Shown piece by piece: positions 36,374-44,364 of a stretch of 61,367 bases of DNA; position 1 is the first letter of the stretch, and each line of letters opens with the position of its first letter. The notes under the pieces were generated by a model. It worked only from the letters and a program-made list of their open reading frames with translations. It had not been told where the DNA came from and did no database searches. Source of the stretch: Flavobacteriaceae bacterium. Its GTDB lineage: Bacteria > Bacteroidota > Bacteroidia > Flavobacteriales > Flavobacteriaceae. The stretch covers positions 1 through 61,367 of the forward strand of contig JAQXBT010000043.1 in NCBI GenBank assembly GCA_029252265.1, in the 5' to 3' direction. The translations under genes were made by a program, and so were the position numbers.

Positions 36374-36713
36374 AAATAGCGGAGTTAAAGTAACACAAAC
36401 TAAATTTTTTTCGGGACCAATTCCAACACCAGAAACTCTTAGCGACTACAATCGTATTGACTCTACTTTTGCAGAGCGTATAATGAAAATGGCGGAGATT
36501 GACCAAAAAAGCAAGGTCAGATTAAATAACCGAGCTTCAATATTTGCTTTTTTAATCACCTCTTTTGGGATGATCTTCGCTATAGCCTCTATTGCAGGGC
36601 TTCTTTATGGATTATACTTGGCAATAGATTTAGGGATGGAAAGTACTATCAAGTGGATTGTGGGTTGCATGGCGTCTGTTGGAGGAGTCTTTATATGGCG
36701 CAAGGTTAGGTAG
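36336..36713 (+). CDS. DUF2335-like small membrane protein
   Basis: 125 aa. A basic N-terminus (MSRKRKQTLPINKN) is followed by the DUF2335-like motif FFSGPIPTPETLSDYNRID and then FAERIMKMAEIDQKSK. Two hydrophobic helices end the protein (IFAFLITSFGMIFAIASIAGLL and WIVGCMASVGGVFIW, shown in part). DUF2335 proteins are predicted membrane proteins without assigned function. The gene overlaps the 56-aa gene and lies wholly inside the 22-bp inverted repeats. It is the cargo of what looks like a small mobile cassette. Confidence 0.8.
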   Translation: MSRKRKQTLPINKNSGVKVTQTKFFSGPIPTPETLSDYNRIDSTFAERIMKMAEIDQKSKVRLNNRASIFAFLITSFGMIFAIASIAGLLYGLYLAIDLGMESTIKWIVGCMASVGGVFIWRKVR

Positions 36714-36733
36714 TTTCTTAAAATAATTAACCC

Positions 36734-36755
36734 CGTTGCCGCACGAATCTTTCGT
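36734..36755. repeat. Right arm of perfect 22-bp inverted repeat
   Basis: Exact reverse complement of 36018-36039. It lies 20 bases after the stop codon of the DUF2335-like gene and about 70 bases before the right direct repeat. The internal CACGAA/TTCGT hairpin is kept with one end mismatch. Confidence 0.85.
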
Positions 36756-36827
36756 ATGGTCATAAAAAAAAGTAAATCGCTAGTTTAGGACTTGTAGTCT
36801 GCGTACATCTTAGCTACCGGGCTAACA

Positions 36828-36867
36828 AAACTAAAAATCACCCTTTAGGCTTCGCAAGTTTAAACAT
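36828..36867. repeat. Right copy of 40-bp imperfect direct repeat (flavin reductase 3' end)
   Basis: Covers the last 10 codons including the stop of the flavin reductase gene and the ten bases beyond it. It is the counterpart of 35839-35878, 989 bases away in the same orientation. Both copies contain the run ACCCTTTAGG. Confidence 0.7.
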
Positions 36868-37470
36868 ACTGTCCTTTGTCACTCGTGTATACCAATCGCC
36901 ACCCAAACGTGCAACGAGGTCTAATTTTACAGGATCAATTTGGTCATTAATATCTAACAAGTCCGATTTGACATGAATATGCACCACTTTAGCAATGACT
37001 AATTGCCCAGCACCGCCATGTTCACCGAGTGAAATAATATTGTCCACTACACACTCAAAAGAAACTGGAGATTCCAAAACCCGAGGGGGTTTTACTTTAA
37101 GGGAGGGAACTTCGGTGAGTCCTGTTTCTATAAATTCATTCACCCCTTTGGCATACTCATTACTGGATTGTGACATTTGATCCACCATCAAAAAATCAAC
37201 GATATTGATCACCACTTCTTTTGTTTCTTCTGCGTTTTGAAGGGTATGTTTGGTGGTATTATCACGCACACGTCTGGCGGGTGAAAAAATTAAAATGGGG
37301 GGATTGGTACTAAAGACATTAAAAAAACTAAACGGACTTAGGTTCACATTCCCCTTTGCATCAATTGTACTTGCAAACGCAATTGGTCTGGGGGCAATCG
37401 AGGAGGAGAGTAATTTATGCACGTCTCTTGTCTCTAATAATTCGGGGTCAAATGATTTGATAGTCGACAT
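36838..37470 (-). CDS. Flavin reductase family protein
   Basis: 210 aa, FMN-binding split-barrel fold. Visible: SSIAPRPIAFASTID near the flavin phosphate, NLSPFSFFNVFSTNPPILIFS, TKEVVINIVD, and the SPVSFECVV strand. It belongs to the DIM6/NTAB type that reduces or carries FMN. It is the last gene of the aromatic amino acid operon, five bases after fahA. Its role there is not obvious; it might supply reduced flavin or reduce a pathway intermediate. Its 3' end is duplicated at 35839-35878. Confidence 0.88.
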   Translation of the reverse strand: MSTIKSFDPELLETRDVHKLLSSSIAPRPIAFASTIDAKGNVNLSPFSFFNVFSTNPPILIFSPARRVRDNTTKHTLQNAEETKEVVINIVDFLMVDQMSQSSNEYAKGVNEFIETGLTEVPSLKVKPPRVLESPVSFECVVDNIISLGEHGGAGQLVIAKVVHIHVKSDLLDINDQIDPVKLDLVARLGGDWYTRVTKDSMFKLAKPKG

Positions 37471-37475
37471 AATTT

Positions 37476-38711
37476 TTATTTAGCTTTTAGTAATGTTGAT
37501 TTCACCGCTCCAAATCCGACACGGATTGCACCTTTTTGGCAATGGCCTCTCATAATCACAGTATCATTATCTTCAATAAATTTTCGGGGGCCGCCTTCTG
37601 TTAATTCTACAGGTTTGGAGCCTGCCCACGACAATTCGAGCATGGAGCCATACGAATCGGAACGTTTTCCACTGATGGTTCCAGACGCCATCAAATCGCC
37701 CACATTCAAATTACAGCCGTTCACGGTATGATGCGCCAATTGTTGGTTCATATTCCAATACATATATTTAAAATTGGACTGACTTACCGCTGTTTCTTGG
37801 CAATTTTTAGGTTGAATAGAGACTTCTAGCTGAATGTCATAATTTTTTGGACCCTCAAAACTCAGATAAGGCAGAACAGCGGGTTGTTGCGTCGGCCCCG
37901 AAATTTTAAAGGGTTCTAGTGCTTCTAAAGTCACGACCCAAGGCGACATAGAGGACGCAAAACTTTTTGCCAAAAAGGGCCCTAAGGGTACGTATTCCCA
38001 TTTCTGAATGTCGCGTGCCGACCAGTCATTAAACAAGACTTTTCCGAAAATGTATTCCTCAGCCGTTTCCGTTGAAACAGAATCCCCAAGTTTGGTTGAT
38101 TTACCAATGATAAACCCCATTTCTAATTCAAAATCAACCCGAGTCGATGCTTGAAAACTTGGGGGGGCGTTGGGGTCTAAAATAACTTGTCCTTTTGGGC
38201 GATAAACGTTTTCTCCACTCACAATAATTGAGGAAGCCCGTCCATGATATCCAACTGGTAAATGTCTCCAGTTTGGGAGCAATGCATTGGTAGGATCCCT
38301 AAACATGGTTCCTATATTGGTGGCATGTTCAATACTTGAATAAAAATCGGTATAATCACCCACTTTTACGGGCAAATGCATCTTTATGAAGCTTTGTTTG
38401 ATAAACACAGAAGGGTGTGATTTTAATACGGAGTTTTCAGCACATAATTCGGCTTGAATCAGTTCTCTGACTTTTACAGTGGTCGATTTCCCTAAGGCAA
38501 TAAAGTCATTTAAAGAGTCTGATTCTAAAACTTTTACATCAAAGTTTAAGTCTTTAAAAACACCTAATTCAAAGGCGGCATAGAGATCTAATACTTGGTC
38601 TCCAATTGCGACTCCAACGCGTTTGATATCATCTGATTCGGAAAAAATTCCAAACGGTAAATTATAGATGCTAAAATCTGAGTGTTGATCAATTTTAATC
38701 CAAGACTGCAT
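37476..38711 (-). CDS. fahA: Fumarylacetoacetase
   Basis: Last step of tyrosine degradation: hydrolyses fumarylacetoacetate to fumarate and acetoacetate. The 411 aa match the eukaryote-like family length. Motifs: FYSSIEHATNIGTMFR and LPVGYHGRASSI near the active site, VDFELEMGFIIG (acidic metal ligands), FNDWSARDIQKWEYVPLGPF, and LMASGTISGK. It lies 3 bases after the hydroxylase gene and 5 before the flavin reductase gene. Confidence 0.95.
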   Translation of the reverse strand: MQSWIKIDQHSDFSIYNLPFGIFSESDDIKRVGVAIGDQVLDLYAAFELGVFKDLNFDVKVLESDSLNDFIALGKSTTVKVRELIQAELCAENSVLKSHPSVFIKQSFIKMHLPVKVGDYTDFYSSIEHATNIGTMFRDPTNALLPNWRHLPVGYHGRASSIIVSGENVYRPKGQVILDPNAPPSFQASTRVDFELEMGFIIGKSTKLGDSVSTETAEEYIFGKVLFNDWSARDIQKWEYVPLGPFLAKSFASSMSPWVVTLEALEPFKISGPTQQPAVLPYLSFEGPKNYDIQLEVSIQPKNCQETAVSQSNFKYMYWNMNQQLAHHTVNGCNLNVGDLMASGTISGKRSDSYGSMLELSWAGSKPVELTEGGPRKFIEDNDTVIMRGHCQKGAIRVGFGAVKSTLLKAK

Positions 38712-38714
38712 AGG

Positions 38715-40472
38715 TTATTTTTTAATAATTAACTCCAAGCCATCATGGATCAGCTTAGAAAATTGTTTGTTTTGTTTTAATTTAAGTAATTGTTTATGAA
38801 TTTTGGTGCTTAAAGCAATTTCTTTGTCGTAAACCAACTCATATAAGTTTAATAAAAGCAACCATTCTGAGGGATAGTTGTTGGTGACTTCATCTAGAAT
38901 TGCAGCAATAGCATCGACTTCAATTAATTTAGAAGTTCTAATTTGCGATACTTTTTCATACAAATTATGTAGCTGCTTTTCGTTTTCAGAATACGTTGTT
39001 TTGGTAGTTTTTTTATTGGATAAGGGGTATAAATCATCAAATGAATCGGAATCTGCTGGCCCAGCAAATGCCGACTGAATGTGTTTTCCAATCGCCATAT
39101 CATAAACGCCCCAGCTCGGATCAAATAAGACATCCTCAAGATAGGTTACTTTACAGTTTTTAAAAGTGATTAAAATAATTTTTCCTTGGAGATCTCTTTT
39201 TCCAGTAATTATTTCTCCTTCAACTCTCACGCCACCTTCAAATTGAAGTCGGGTCGTTTGGCCTTCTATAATCCCATAGACTTCTAAATCTTTGGGTGAC
39301 ATATCTTCAATCGCAATATTGATGCCTTCTAATTGACCAATAGGACTTCCAAAACCATTGGCATGATGTTCGGTGCCATGCCCGATTAGCTCTGTCCCCT
39401 TAAAAGAAAGGGCTGTAGGGCTATTGGTTTGGTAATAAATAGGCCTTTTATTGGCTTCGATCCCCGAATTAAAAATTCCAGAAATTTGAATCCCTGTACT
39501 TAGTTCGAGGGTTCCTAATTTTTTAGAAGTGATGAGTTTTTGTAATCCTTCGAGTCCGCCGGTTCGTATCGCCATAGTATTTGCAAATTTTTCTAAAACA
39601 AAGCTAAGACTTGAAAAGTTAGGAATCACAAATAATTGGGGTTGTGTGTTTGTAATATCAAAATTAACGTTGGCTGCATCAATTGAATACGGTATTTTTT
39701 TCACCTCTTTCTTCAAGCACAACGCACTTTCTTCAATAGAAGACAATAGTCCGGCTCCGTAAAGTTTGGGGGTGTCGAGCGTCCCAATTAGCCCGTATTC
39801 AACCGTCCACCAGTGTAAATTTCTTATTTGTGCCATTTCAGAAAGCGTTCCCATTTGGTTCTGAAGTTTGTGAACATGATTGGTTGCAGCGCTAATTTCA
39901 GTCTCAGATGACTGCGGGTTTTCTTTTAAAATGGACAACCACCGAATGGCTTCATACATTGCGTCATCTTTTGGGGATGCGATGGCTTTACATCCAATTT
40001 CCCCCAAACGTCTGAGGTATTCTGAGTATTCTGGATTTGCAATGATGGGGGCATGGCCCGCCGCTTCGTGAATAATGTCGGGAGCAGGCGTGTAATTAAT
40101 ATGATCGATCGTTCGAATATCGGAAGAAATCACCAACACATTATACGCTTGAAACTCCATAAAGGCATTTGGAGGAATAAATCCATCAACGGCAACGGCA
40201 GCCCATCCAATATTTTTTAGAATTCGATTCATGCCCTCCATTTCAGGAATCGTATTTTCATCGATGCCCGTTTTTTTAAGTCCATCGCTATAGCTTTCAT
40301 GGGCGCGATGCTTTAAAGTACTGATGTTTATACGCATCACGTACCGCCATACTGCTTGGTTTTGGGCCGTATATGCGCCATAGGGCTGTTGAACCATAAA
40401 TTTATGAAGATGTTTAGGTAACTTTTCAGTTACGCGATTAAATGGCATCGTCTGTTCTTCATGGTTCAGCAT
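38715..40472 (-). CDS. Aromatic amino acid hydroxylase (phenylalanine 4-monooxygenase-like) with large C-terminal extension
   Basis: A non-heme iron, pterin-dependent hydroxylase that would turn phenylalanine into tyrosine. The iron triad is visible: His135 and His140 in IIHEAAGHAPII, and Glu225 in HWWTVEYGLIG. The catalytic domain fills about residues 20-300. Unlike animal enzymes there is no N-terminal ACT domain. Unlike typical bacterial PhhA (about 260-300 aa) there are almost 300 further residues of unassigned sequence, with a beta-rich part (about 330-470) and a helical end. Substrate preference is inferred from the operon. A second ATG at codon 9 is a possible start. Confidence 0.9.
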   Translation of the reverse strand: MLNHEEQTMPFNRVTEKLPKHLHKFMVQQPYGAYTAQNQAVWRYVMRINISTLKHRAHESYSDGLKKTGIDENTIPEMEGMNRILKNIGWAAVAVDGFIPPNAFMEFQAYNVLVISSDIRTIDHINYTPAPDIIHEAAGHAPIIANPEYSEYLRRLGEIGCKAIASPKDDAMYEAIRWLSILKENPQSSETEISAATNHVHKLQNQMGTLSEMAQIRNLHWWTVEYGLIGTLDTPKLYGAGLLSSIEESALCLKKEVKKIPYSIDAANVNFDITNTQPQLFVIPNFSSLSFVLEKFANTMAIRTGGLEGLQKLITSKKLGTLELSTGIQISGIFNSGIEANKRPIYYQTNSPTALSFKGTELIGHGTEHHANGFGSPIGQLEGINIAIEDMSPKDLEVYGIIEGQTTRLQFEGGVRVEGEIITGKRDLQGKIILITFKNCKVTYLEDVLFDPSWGVYDMAIGKHIQSAFAGPADSDSFDDLYPLSNKKTTKTTYSENEKQLHNLYEKVSQIRTSKLIEVDAIAAILDEVTNNYPSEWLLLLNLYELVYDKEIALSTKIHKQLLKLKQNKQFSKLIHDGLELIIKK

Positions 40473-40483
40473 TAATTTTAAAT

Positions 40484-41644
40484 TTAAAGGGTGCCTCTAT
40501 TTTTTTGTTCTCTTTCAATGGCTTCAAATAGGGCTTTAAAATTTCCTTTTCCAAACGATTGTGCGCCTTTACGTTGAATGATTTCAAAAAACATAGTAGG
40601 CCGATCTAAGACTGGTTTTGTAAAAATCTGTAATAAATACCCTTCTTCATCTCTATCAATTAAAACGCCATGTTTTTTTAAGGTACTTAAATCTTCATCT
40701 ATTTCTCCTACACGTTCTAATAAATCATCGTAATAAGTTTCAGGGACGTATAAAAATTCGACTCCTCGATTTTTCATCTCTTGAACGGTTTTGGCGATGT
40801 CATCCGTCGCCAATGCTAAATGTTGGACACCAGCACCCTTATAGAATTCTAAATATTCTTCGATTTGAGATTTTTTCTTCCCCTCAGCAGGTTCATTGAT
40901 TGGAAATTTGATGCGGCCATTTCCATTACTCATCACTTTACTCATAAGCGCCGTGAACTCGGTAGAAATATCGTTATCGTCAAATGAAATTATTTGGGCA
41001 AAGCCCATCACTTCTTGATAAAATTTACACCAAGTATTCATTTCATCCCAATCGACATTTCCAACAATATGATCAATATATTTAAGACCAACGTTTTCGG
41101 GATTGTAATGAGAATCCCATTTTCTATACCCTGGAAGAAATAAGCCTGAATAGTTCTTTCTCTCGATAAAAAGATGCACGGTTTCTCCATAAGTATAAAT
41201 CCCCGATTTGATGATGGTTCCATGTGTATCACTTTCTTCAGTAGGCTCCAGAAACGGTTTCGCGCCTCTTTTGACCGTTTCATTAAATGCTTTTGTGGCA
41301 TCTTCAACATGCAACGCAATTATTTTAACACCGTCACCATGCAGATCAATATGCTTATTAATGACACTGCCTTCTTCTAAAGAAGTGGTTAAAACGAGTC
41401 GAATCTTTCCTTGTTTTAAAACATAAGATGCGATGTTTTTGAGTCCAGTTTCAAGGCCGGCATAGGCTTCCGATTGAAATCCAAAAGCGGTTTTGTAATA
41501 ATGGGCACTTTGTTTGGCATTTCCTACATAGAATTCAATGTAGTCCGTGCCTACAATAGGTAAAAAATCCTGAGCGTCATCAAATATTTTTTTAATCTCG
41601 AAATTAAAATTTTGTAATTCTTCAATAGTTTTTGCGGGTTCCAT
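40484..41644 (-). CDS. hpd: 4-hydroxyphenylpyruvate dioxygenase
   Basis: Fe(II) enzyme converting 4-hydroxyphenylpyruvate to homogentisate with loss of CO2. The 386 aa contain two vicinal-oxygen-chelate domains. The metal ligands are His192 (YIDHIVGNV), His275 (GVQHLALAT) and Glu354 (MFFEIIQRKG), and the C-terminal helix has the gate sequence FGKGNFKALFEAIEREQ. It lies one base after hmgA and 11 before the hydroxylase gene. Confidence 0.96.
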   Translation of the reverse strand: MEPAKTIEELQNFNFEIKKIFDDAQDFLPIVGTDYIEFYVGNAKQSAHYYKTAFGFQSEAYAGLETGLKNIASYVLKQGKIRLVLTTSLEEGSVINKHIDLHGDGVKIIALHVEDATKAFNETVKRGAKPFLEPTEESDTHGTIIKSGIYTYGETVHLFIERKNYSGLFLPGYRKWDSHYNPENVGLKYIDHIVGNVDWDEMNTWCKFYQEVMGFAQIISFDDNDISTEFTALMSKVMSNGNGRIKFPINEPAEGKKKSQIEEYLEFYKGAGVQHLALATDDIAKTVQEMKNRGVEFLYVPETYYDDLLERVGEIDEDLSTLKKHGVLIDRDEEGYLLQIFTKPVLDRPTMFFEIIQRKGAQSFGKGNFKALFEAIEREQKNRGTL

Positions 41645-41645
41645 T

Positions 41646-42809
41646 TTAGTTCTTATTTAACCAGGATTTATAATACGATTCGTCACTTATTTTGAGTGCT
41701 TCTTCAGTCACCATTAATGGACTAAACGTATCCACCATCACAGCGAGTTCAAAAGTTTCTTTTTTACCAATACTTTTTTCCATTGTTCCAGGATGTGGTC
41801 CGTGCGGAATGCCGGCAGGATGCAGCGTCACACTCCCTTGATCGATGTCTTTACGACTCATAAAATCACCATCCACATAATAAATCACTTCATCGGAGTC
41901 TATGTTTGAATGGTTGTAGGGTGCTGGTACCGAATTTGGGTGGTAGTCATACAGTCTAGGGACAAAGGAACAGATCACAAATGCGCTGGTTTCAAAGGTT
42001 TGATGCACGGGTGGTGGTTGATGAATCATCCCTGTAATAGGTTCAAAGTCATGAATCGAAAATTTGTATGGAAAGTTATAACCATCCCAGCCAACCACAC
42101 TAAACGGATGGGCTGCATAGATATATTCGTGTATAGTATCTTGTTTTTTAACTTTGATTAAAAAATTACCTGTCTCATTAAAAGTTTCAAGTTCGGTAGG
42201 CGGGTGAAGGTCTCTTTCGCAATAGGGTGCGCCTTCTGCATGTTGGCCAAACCAATTTCGATAGCGTTTTGGGGTATAAACGGGACTCTTGGATTCGATA
42301 ATAAAGAGTCGATTATCGGCATCGTTAAACTCAATTTGATAGATTATGCCTCTAGGGATTACAAGGTAATCACCATATTTAAAATCAATATTCCCAAGAA
42401 GGGTTCTTAGTTTCCCGGAGCCTTTATGAATAAATAAGACTTCGTCAGAATCGGTGTTTTTATAGAAATAATTTGTTAATGATTCTGTTGGAGCTGCCAA
42501 ACTAATTTGACACTCCTTGTTTGTTAATACGCAAGTTCTACTTTCTAAATAATCAGCTTTTGGAGCCACTTTAAACCCCTCAAATTTTAAAGATTTCATG
42601 TTTTTAGAAACCGCAATCTTTGGTGCGACATCATAGGATTTTAGAATCGCTTTGACCTGTGTGGGGCGTTGGGTGTGATACATTAAAGAAGACATGCCAT
42701 CAAACCCAATCGTGCCAAATAATTCTTCATAATAAAAAAGGCCGTTTGTATCTTTAAAAATGGTGTGTCGCTTCGCTGGAATTTTTCCTAACGTATGATA
42801 TCTAGGCAT
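41646..42809 (-). CDS. hmgA: Homogentisate 1,2-dioxygenase
   Basis: Opens the homogentisate ring to maleylacetoacetate using Fe(II). The 387 aa are a cupin-type fold with FIHKGSGKLRTLLGNIDF, DYLVIPRGIIYQIEF, DEVIYYVDGDFMSR and LHPAGIPHGPHPG. It matches the shorter bacterial branch of the family rather than the 445-aa human form. It is the first gene of the five-gene operon. TAGATTTG on the coding strand at 42857-42864 is a possible -7 element. Confidence 0.9.
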   Translation of the reverse strand: MPRYHTLGKIPAKRHTIFKDTNGLFYYEELFGTIGFDGMSSLMYHTQRPTQVKAILKSYDVAPKIAVSKNMKSLKFEGFKVAPKADYLESRTCVLTNKECQISLAAPTESLTNYFYKNTDSDEVLFIHKGSGKLRTLLGNIDFKYGDYLVIPRGIIYQIEFNDADNRLFIIESKSPVYTPKRYRNWFGQHAEGAPYCERDLHPPTELETFNETGNFLIKVKKQDTIHEYIYAAHPFSVVGWDGYNFPYKFSIHDFEPITGMIHQPPPVHQTFETSAFVICSFVPRLYDYHPNSVPAPYNHSNIDSDEVIYYVDGDFMSRKDIDQGSVTLHPAGIPHGPHPGTMEKSIGKKETFELAVMVDTFSPLMVTEEALKISDESYYKSWLNKN

Positions 42810-42856
42810 ATTTTGGATTTAAAATTGACATGAACTAGTAAAATAATTGACAAGAA

Positions 42857-42936
42857 CAAATCTATAGATAATATAAGTTACTTATTTGTTTATTACTAAA
42901 ACAGTTTCTAAATAAGAATATTTATATGTATTTTTG
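42857..42936. promoter_or_regulatory. Divergent promoter region hmgA / Lrp-type regulator
   Basis: The 193-base gap between hmgA (-) and the Lrp/AsnC gene (+) holds a minus-strand TAGATTTG (42857-42864) and a plus-strand TATTTTTG (42929-42936), both fitting TAnnTTTG and about 65 bases apart. The rest is AT-rich. A binding site for the regulator is likely here but cannot be delimited by eye. Confidence 0.45.
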
Positions 42937-43002
42937 TATTAATAAAGTGTTTTTATTCTTTTTTAAGATGCTAATTTAATTATTAATAAATGTTTTTTCT
43001 AG

Positions 43003-43479
43003 ATGCTTGATAAACTAAACACAACCGATATTAAAATCTTAAGGTTATTACAAGAAAATAGTAACCGTACCATCAAAAATATAGCTGACATCTTAGGAAT
43101 GACAACGACCCCTGTTTTTGAGCGCATTAAAAAATTAGAAAAAAATGGATTTATTAAGAAATATGCAGCCATTTTGGATTCTAAAAAATTGGGTTTAAAA
43201 CTGACCGTTTTTGTGGGAATCACGCTTAAAGCCCATACACGCAGTTATTTGGAGAAATTTGTCACTACCATTCAAGGATTTCCAGAAGTGGTAGAATGCC
43301 ATCGGGTCTCGGGAAATTTCGATTATTTATTAAAATTAGTGGTGATTGATATTGAAGACTATGAGCAATTTATCTTAACCAAACTCGCTATTATCGCCGA
43401 TTTAAGCAATGTACAAAGCTATGTAGCGCTGTCTCAAAGTAAATCGACCAATGAGGTCAACTTGAATCATTTGATGTAA
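43003..43479 (+). CDS. Lrp/AsnC family transcriptional regulator
   Basis: 158 aa. N-terminal winged helix-turn-helix (LNTTDIKILRLLQENSNRTI, then IADILGMTTTPVFERIKKLE). A C-terminal RAM/AsnC effector domain follows, with GFPEVVECHRVSGNFDYLLK. Lrp-type proteins bind amino acids. It is divergently placed against the Phe/Tyr degradation operon, so it probably senses an aromatic amino acid and controls that operon; this is inference from position. Confidence 0.92.
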   Translation: MLDKLNTTDIKILRLLQENSNRTIKNIADILGMTTTPVFERIKKLEKNGFIKKYAAILDSKKLGLKLTVFVGITLKAHTRSYLEKFVTTIQGFPEVVECHRVSGNFDYLLKLVVIDIEDYEQFILTKLAIIADLSNVQSYVALSQSKSTNEVNLNHLM

Positions 43480-43553
43480 GCTTTTAAGAGATTTATTTTT
43501 TTGGAGTTTTTATTATTTTGAGGACATTAAGCACAAAATCTCGGATAGTCTCC

Positions 43554-44207
43554 TTACTCTCTAAGTACAATCAAACTGGCCTTATACCCTGTTGTTAACA
43601 ACCATTCCCCAGAACCAATAATGCTGTCATTTTCATTATAAACTTTTAGTTGAGCCGTATTTGGACTGGAGCTGCCTTCATTAAGCGCATAAAATTCAAT
43701 TGTATTTAGGCCTACTTTTAATTCAACTTCAATAATATAAGCTGAATTTCTTAGGGTAATATTAGGGTGAACAATGGCTTTGTTAAGTATTAATTTAATA
43801 CGATCGCCATCTTCATACTCATGATCTCGACACAAGATGCGAATGTATTTGGAAGTCGTTTTAATATCTCCTAAATAATAATCCCGATCAAATTTAGATA
43901 CATTTTTTCGGTTTTCATTAAACTGTTGTTTAATTTCCCAAGTAGGATCGACCACATCTCGGGTTTCGGTAATTCCATATTTCTTTTTTGCAAATCCATC
44001 AATCGGCTTGATTCCCATGGTAATGGTCACTCCTTTATCCGTTAATCCCACAATAGGAGATACTGTTAATGGATATTGCTCTGAGACCTCATTTTTCTCT
44101 AAGGCTAAGGCTTTGATTCGAAACGTTTCTTGAGTCGTCTCTAACTGGGAAAATGCAGTATTTTGCATTCCGAAAACGAGTAGTAACAGTATCAAATATC
44201 GATTCAT
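43554..44207 (-). CDS. Exported protein of unknown function
   Basis: 217 aa from the ATG at 44207, which gives a clean signal peptide (YLILLLLVFGMQNTAFS followed by Q). A frame five codons longer is less likely. The mature part is beta-rich: YPLTVSPIVGLTDKGVTITM, YYLGDIKTTSKYIRILCRDH, RIKLILNKAIVHPNITLRN and NTIEFYALNEGSSSPNTAQL. The pattern suggests Ig-like sandwich domains that bind or scaffold. Family not recognised. Convergent with the Lrp-type gene. Confidence 0.7.
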   Translation of the reverse strand: MNRYLILLLLVFGMQNTAFSQLETTQETFRIKALALEKNEVSEQYPLTVSPIVGLTDKGVTITMGIKPIDGFAKKKYGITETRDVVDPTWEIKQQFNENRKNVSKFDRDYYLGDIKTTSKYIRILCRDHEYEDGDRIKLILNKAIVHPNITLRNSAYIIEVELKVGLNTIEFYALNEGSSSPNTAQLKVYNENDSIIGSGEWLLTTGYKASLIVLRE

Positions 44208-44364
44208 GAAGCGTATTGGCATATCTTAGATTGTAAATATATTAATTTGATTGTTCTTATCCTTCCAAAAAATGTTCCAAATTTTTTCGAATCAATTTAA
44301 AATCCATGAATCAAAATAACAAGCTCAATTTTTTATACCTTTAAACTTTATATAATTAAATGTA

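Noticed and set aside
36734-36840. A tRNA or other structured RNA gene after the DUF2335-like gene
   Set aside because: The bases near CGGGCTAAC and GCGTACATC look structured, but no cloverleaf or T-loop pattern can be built.
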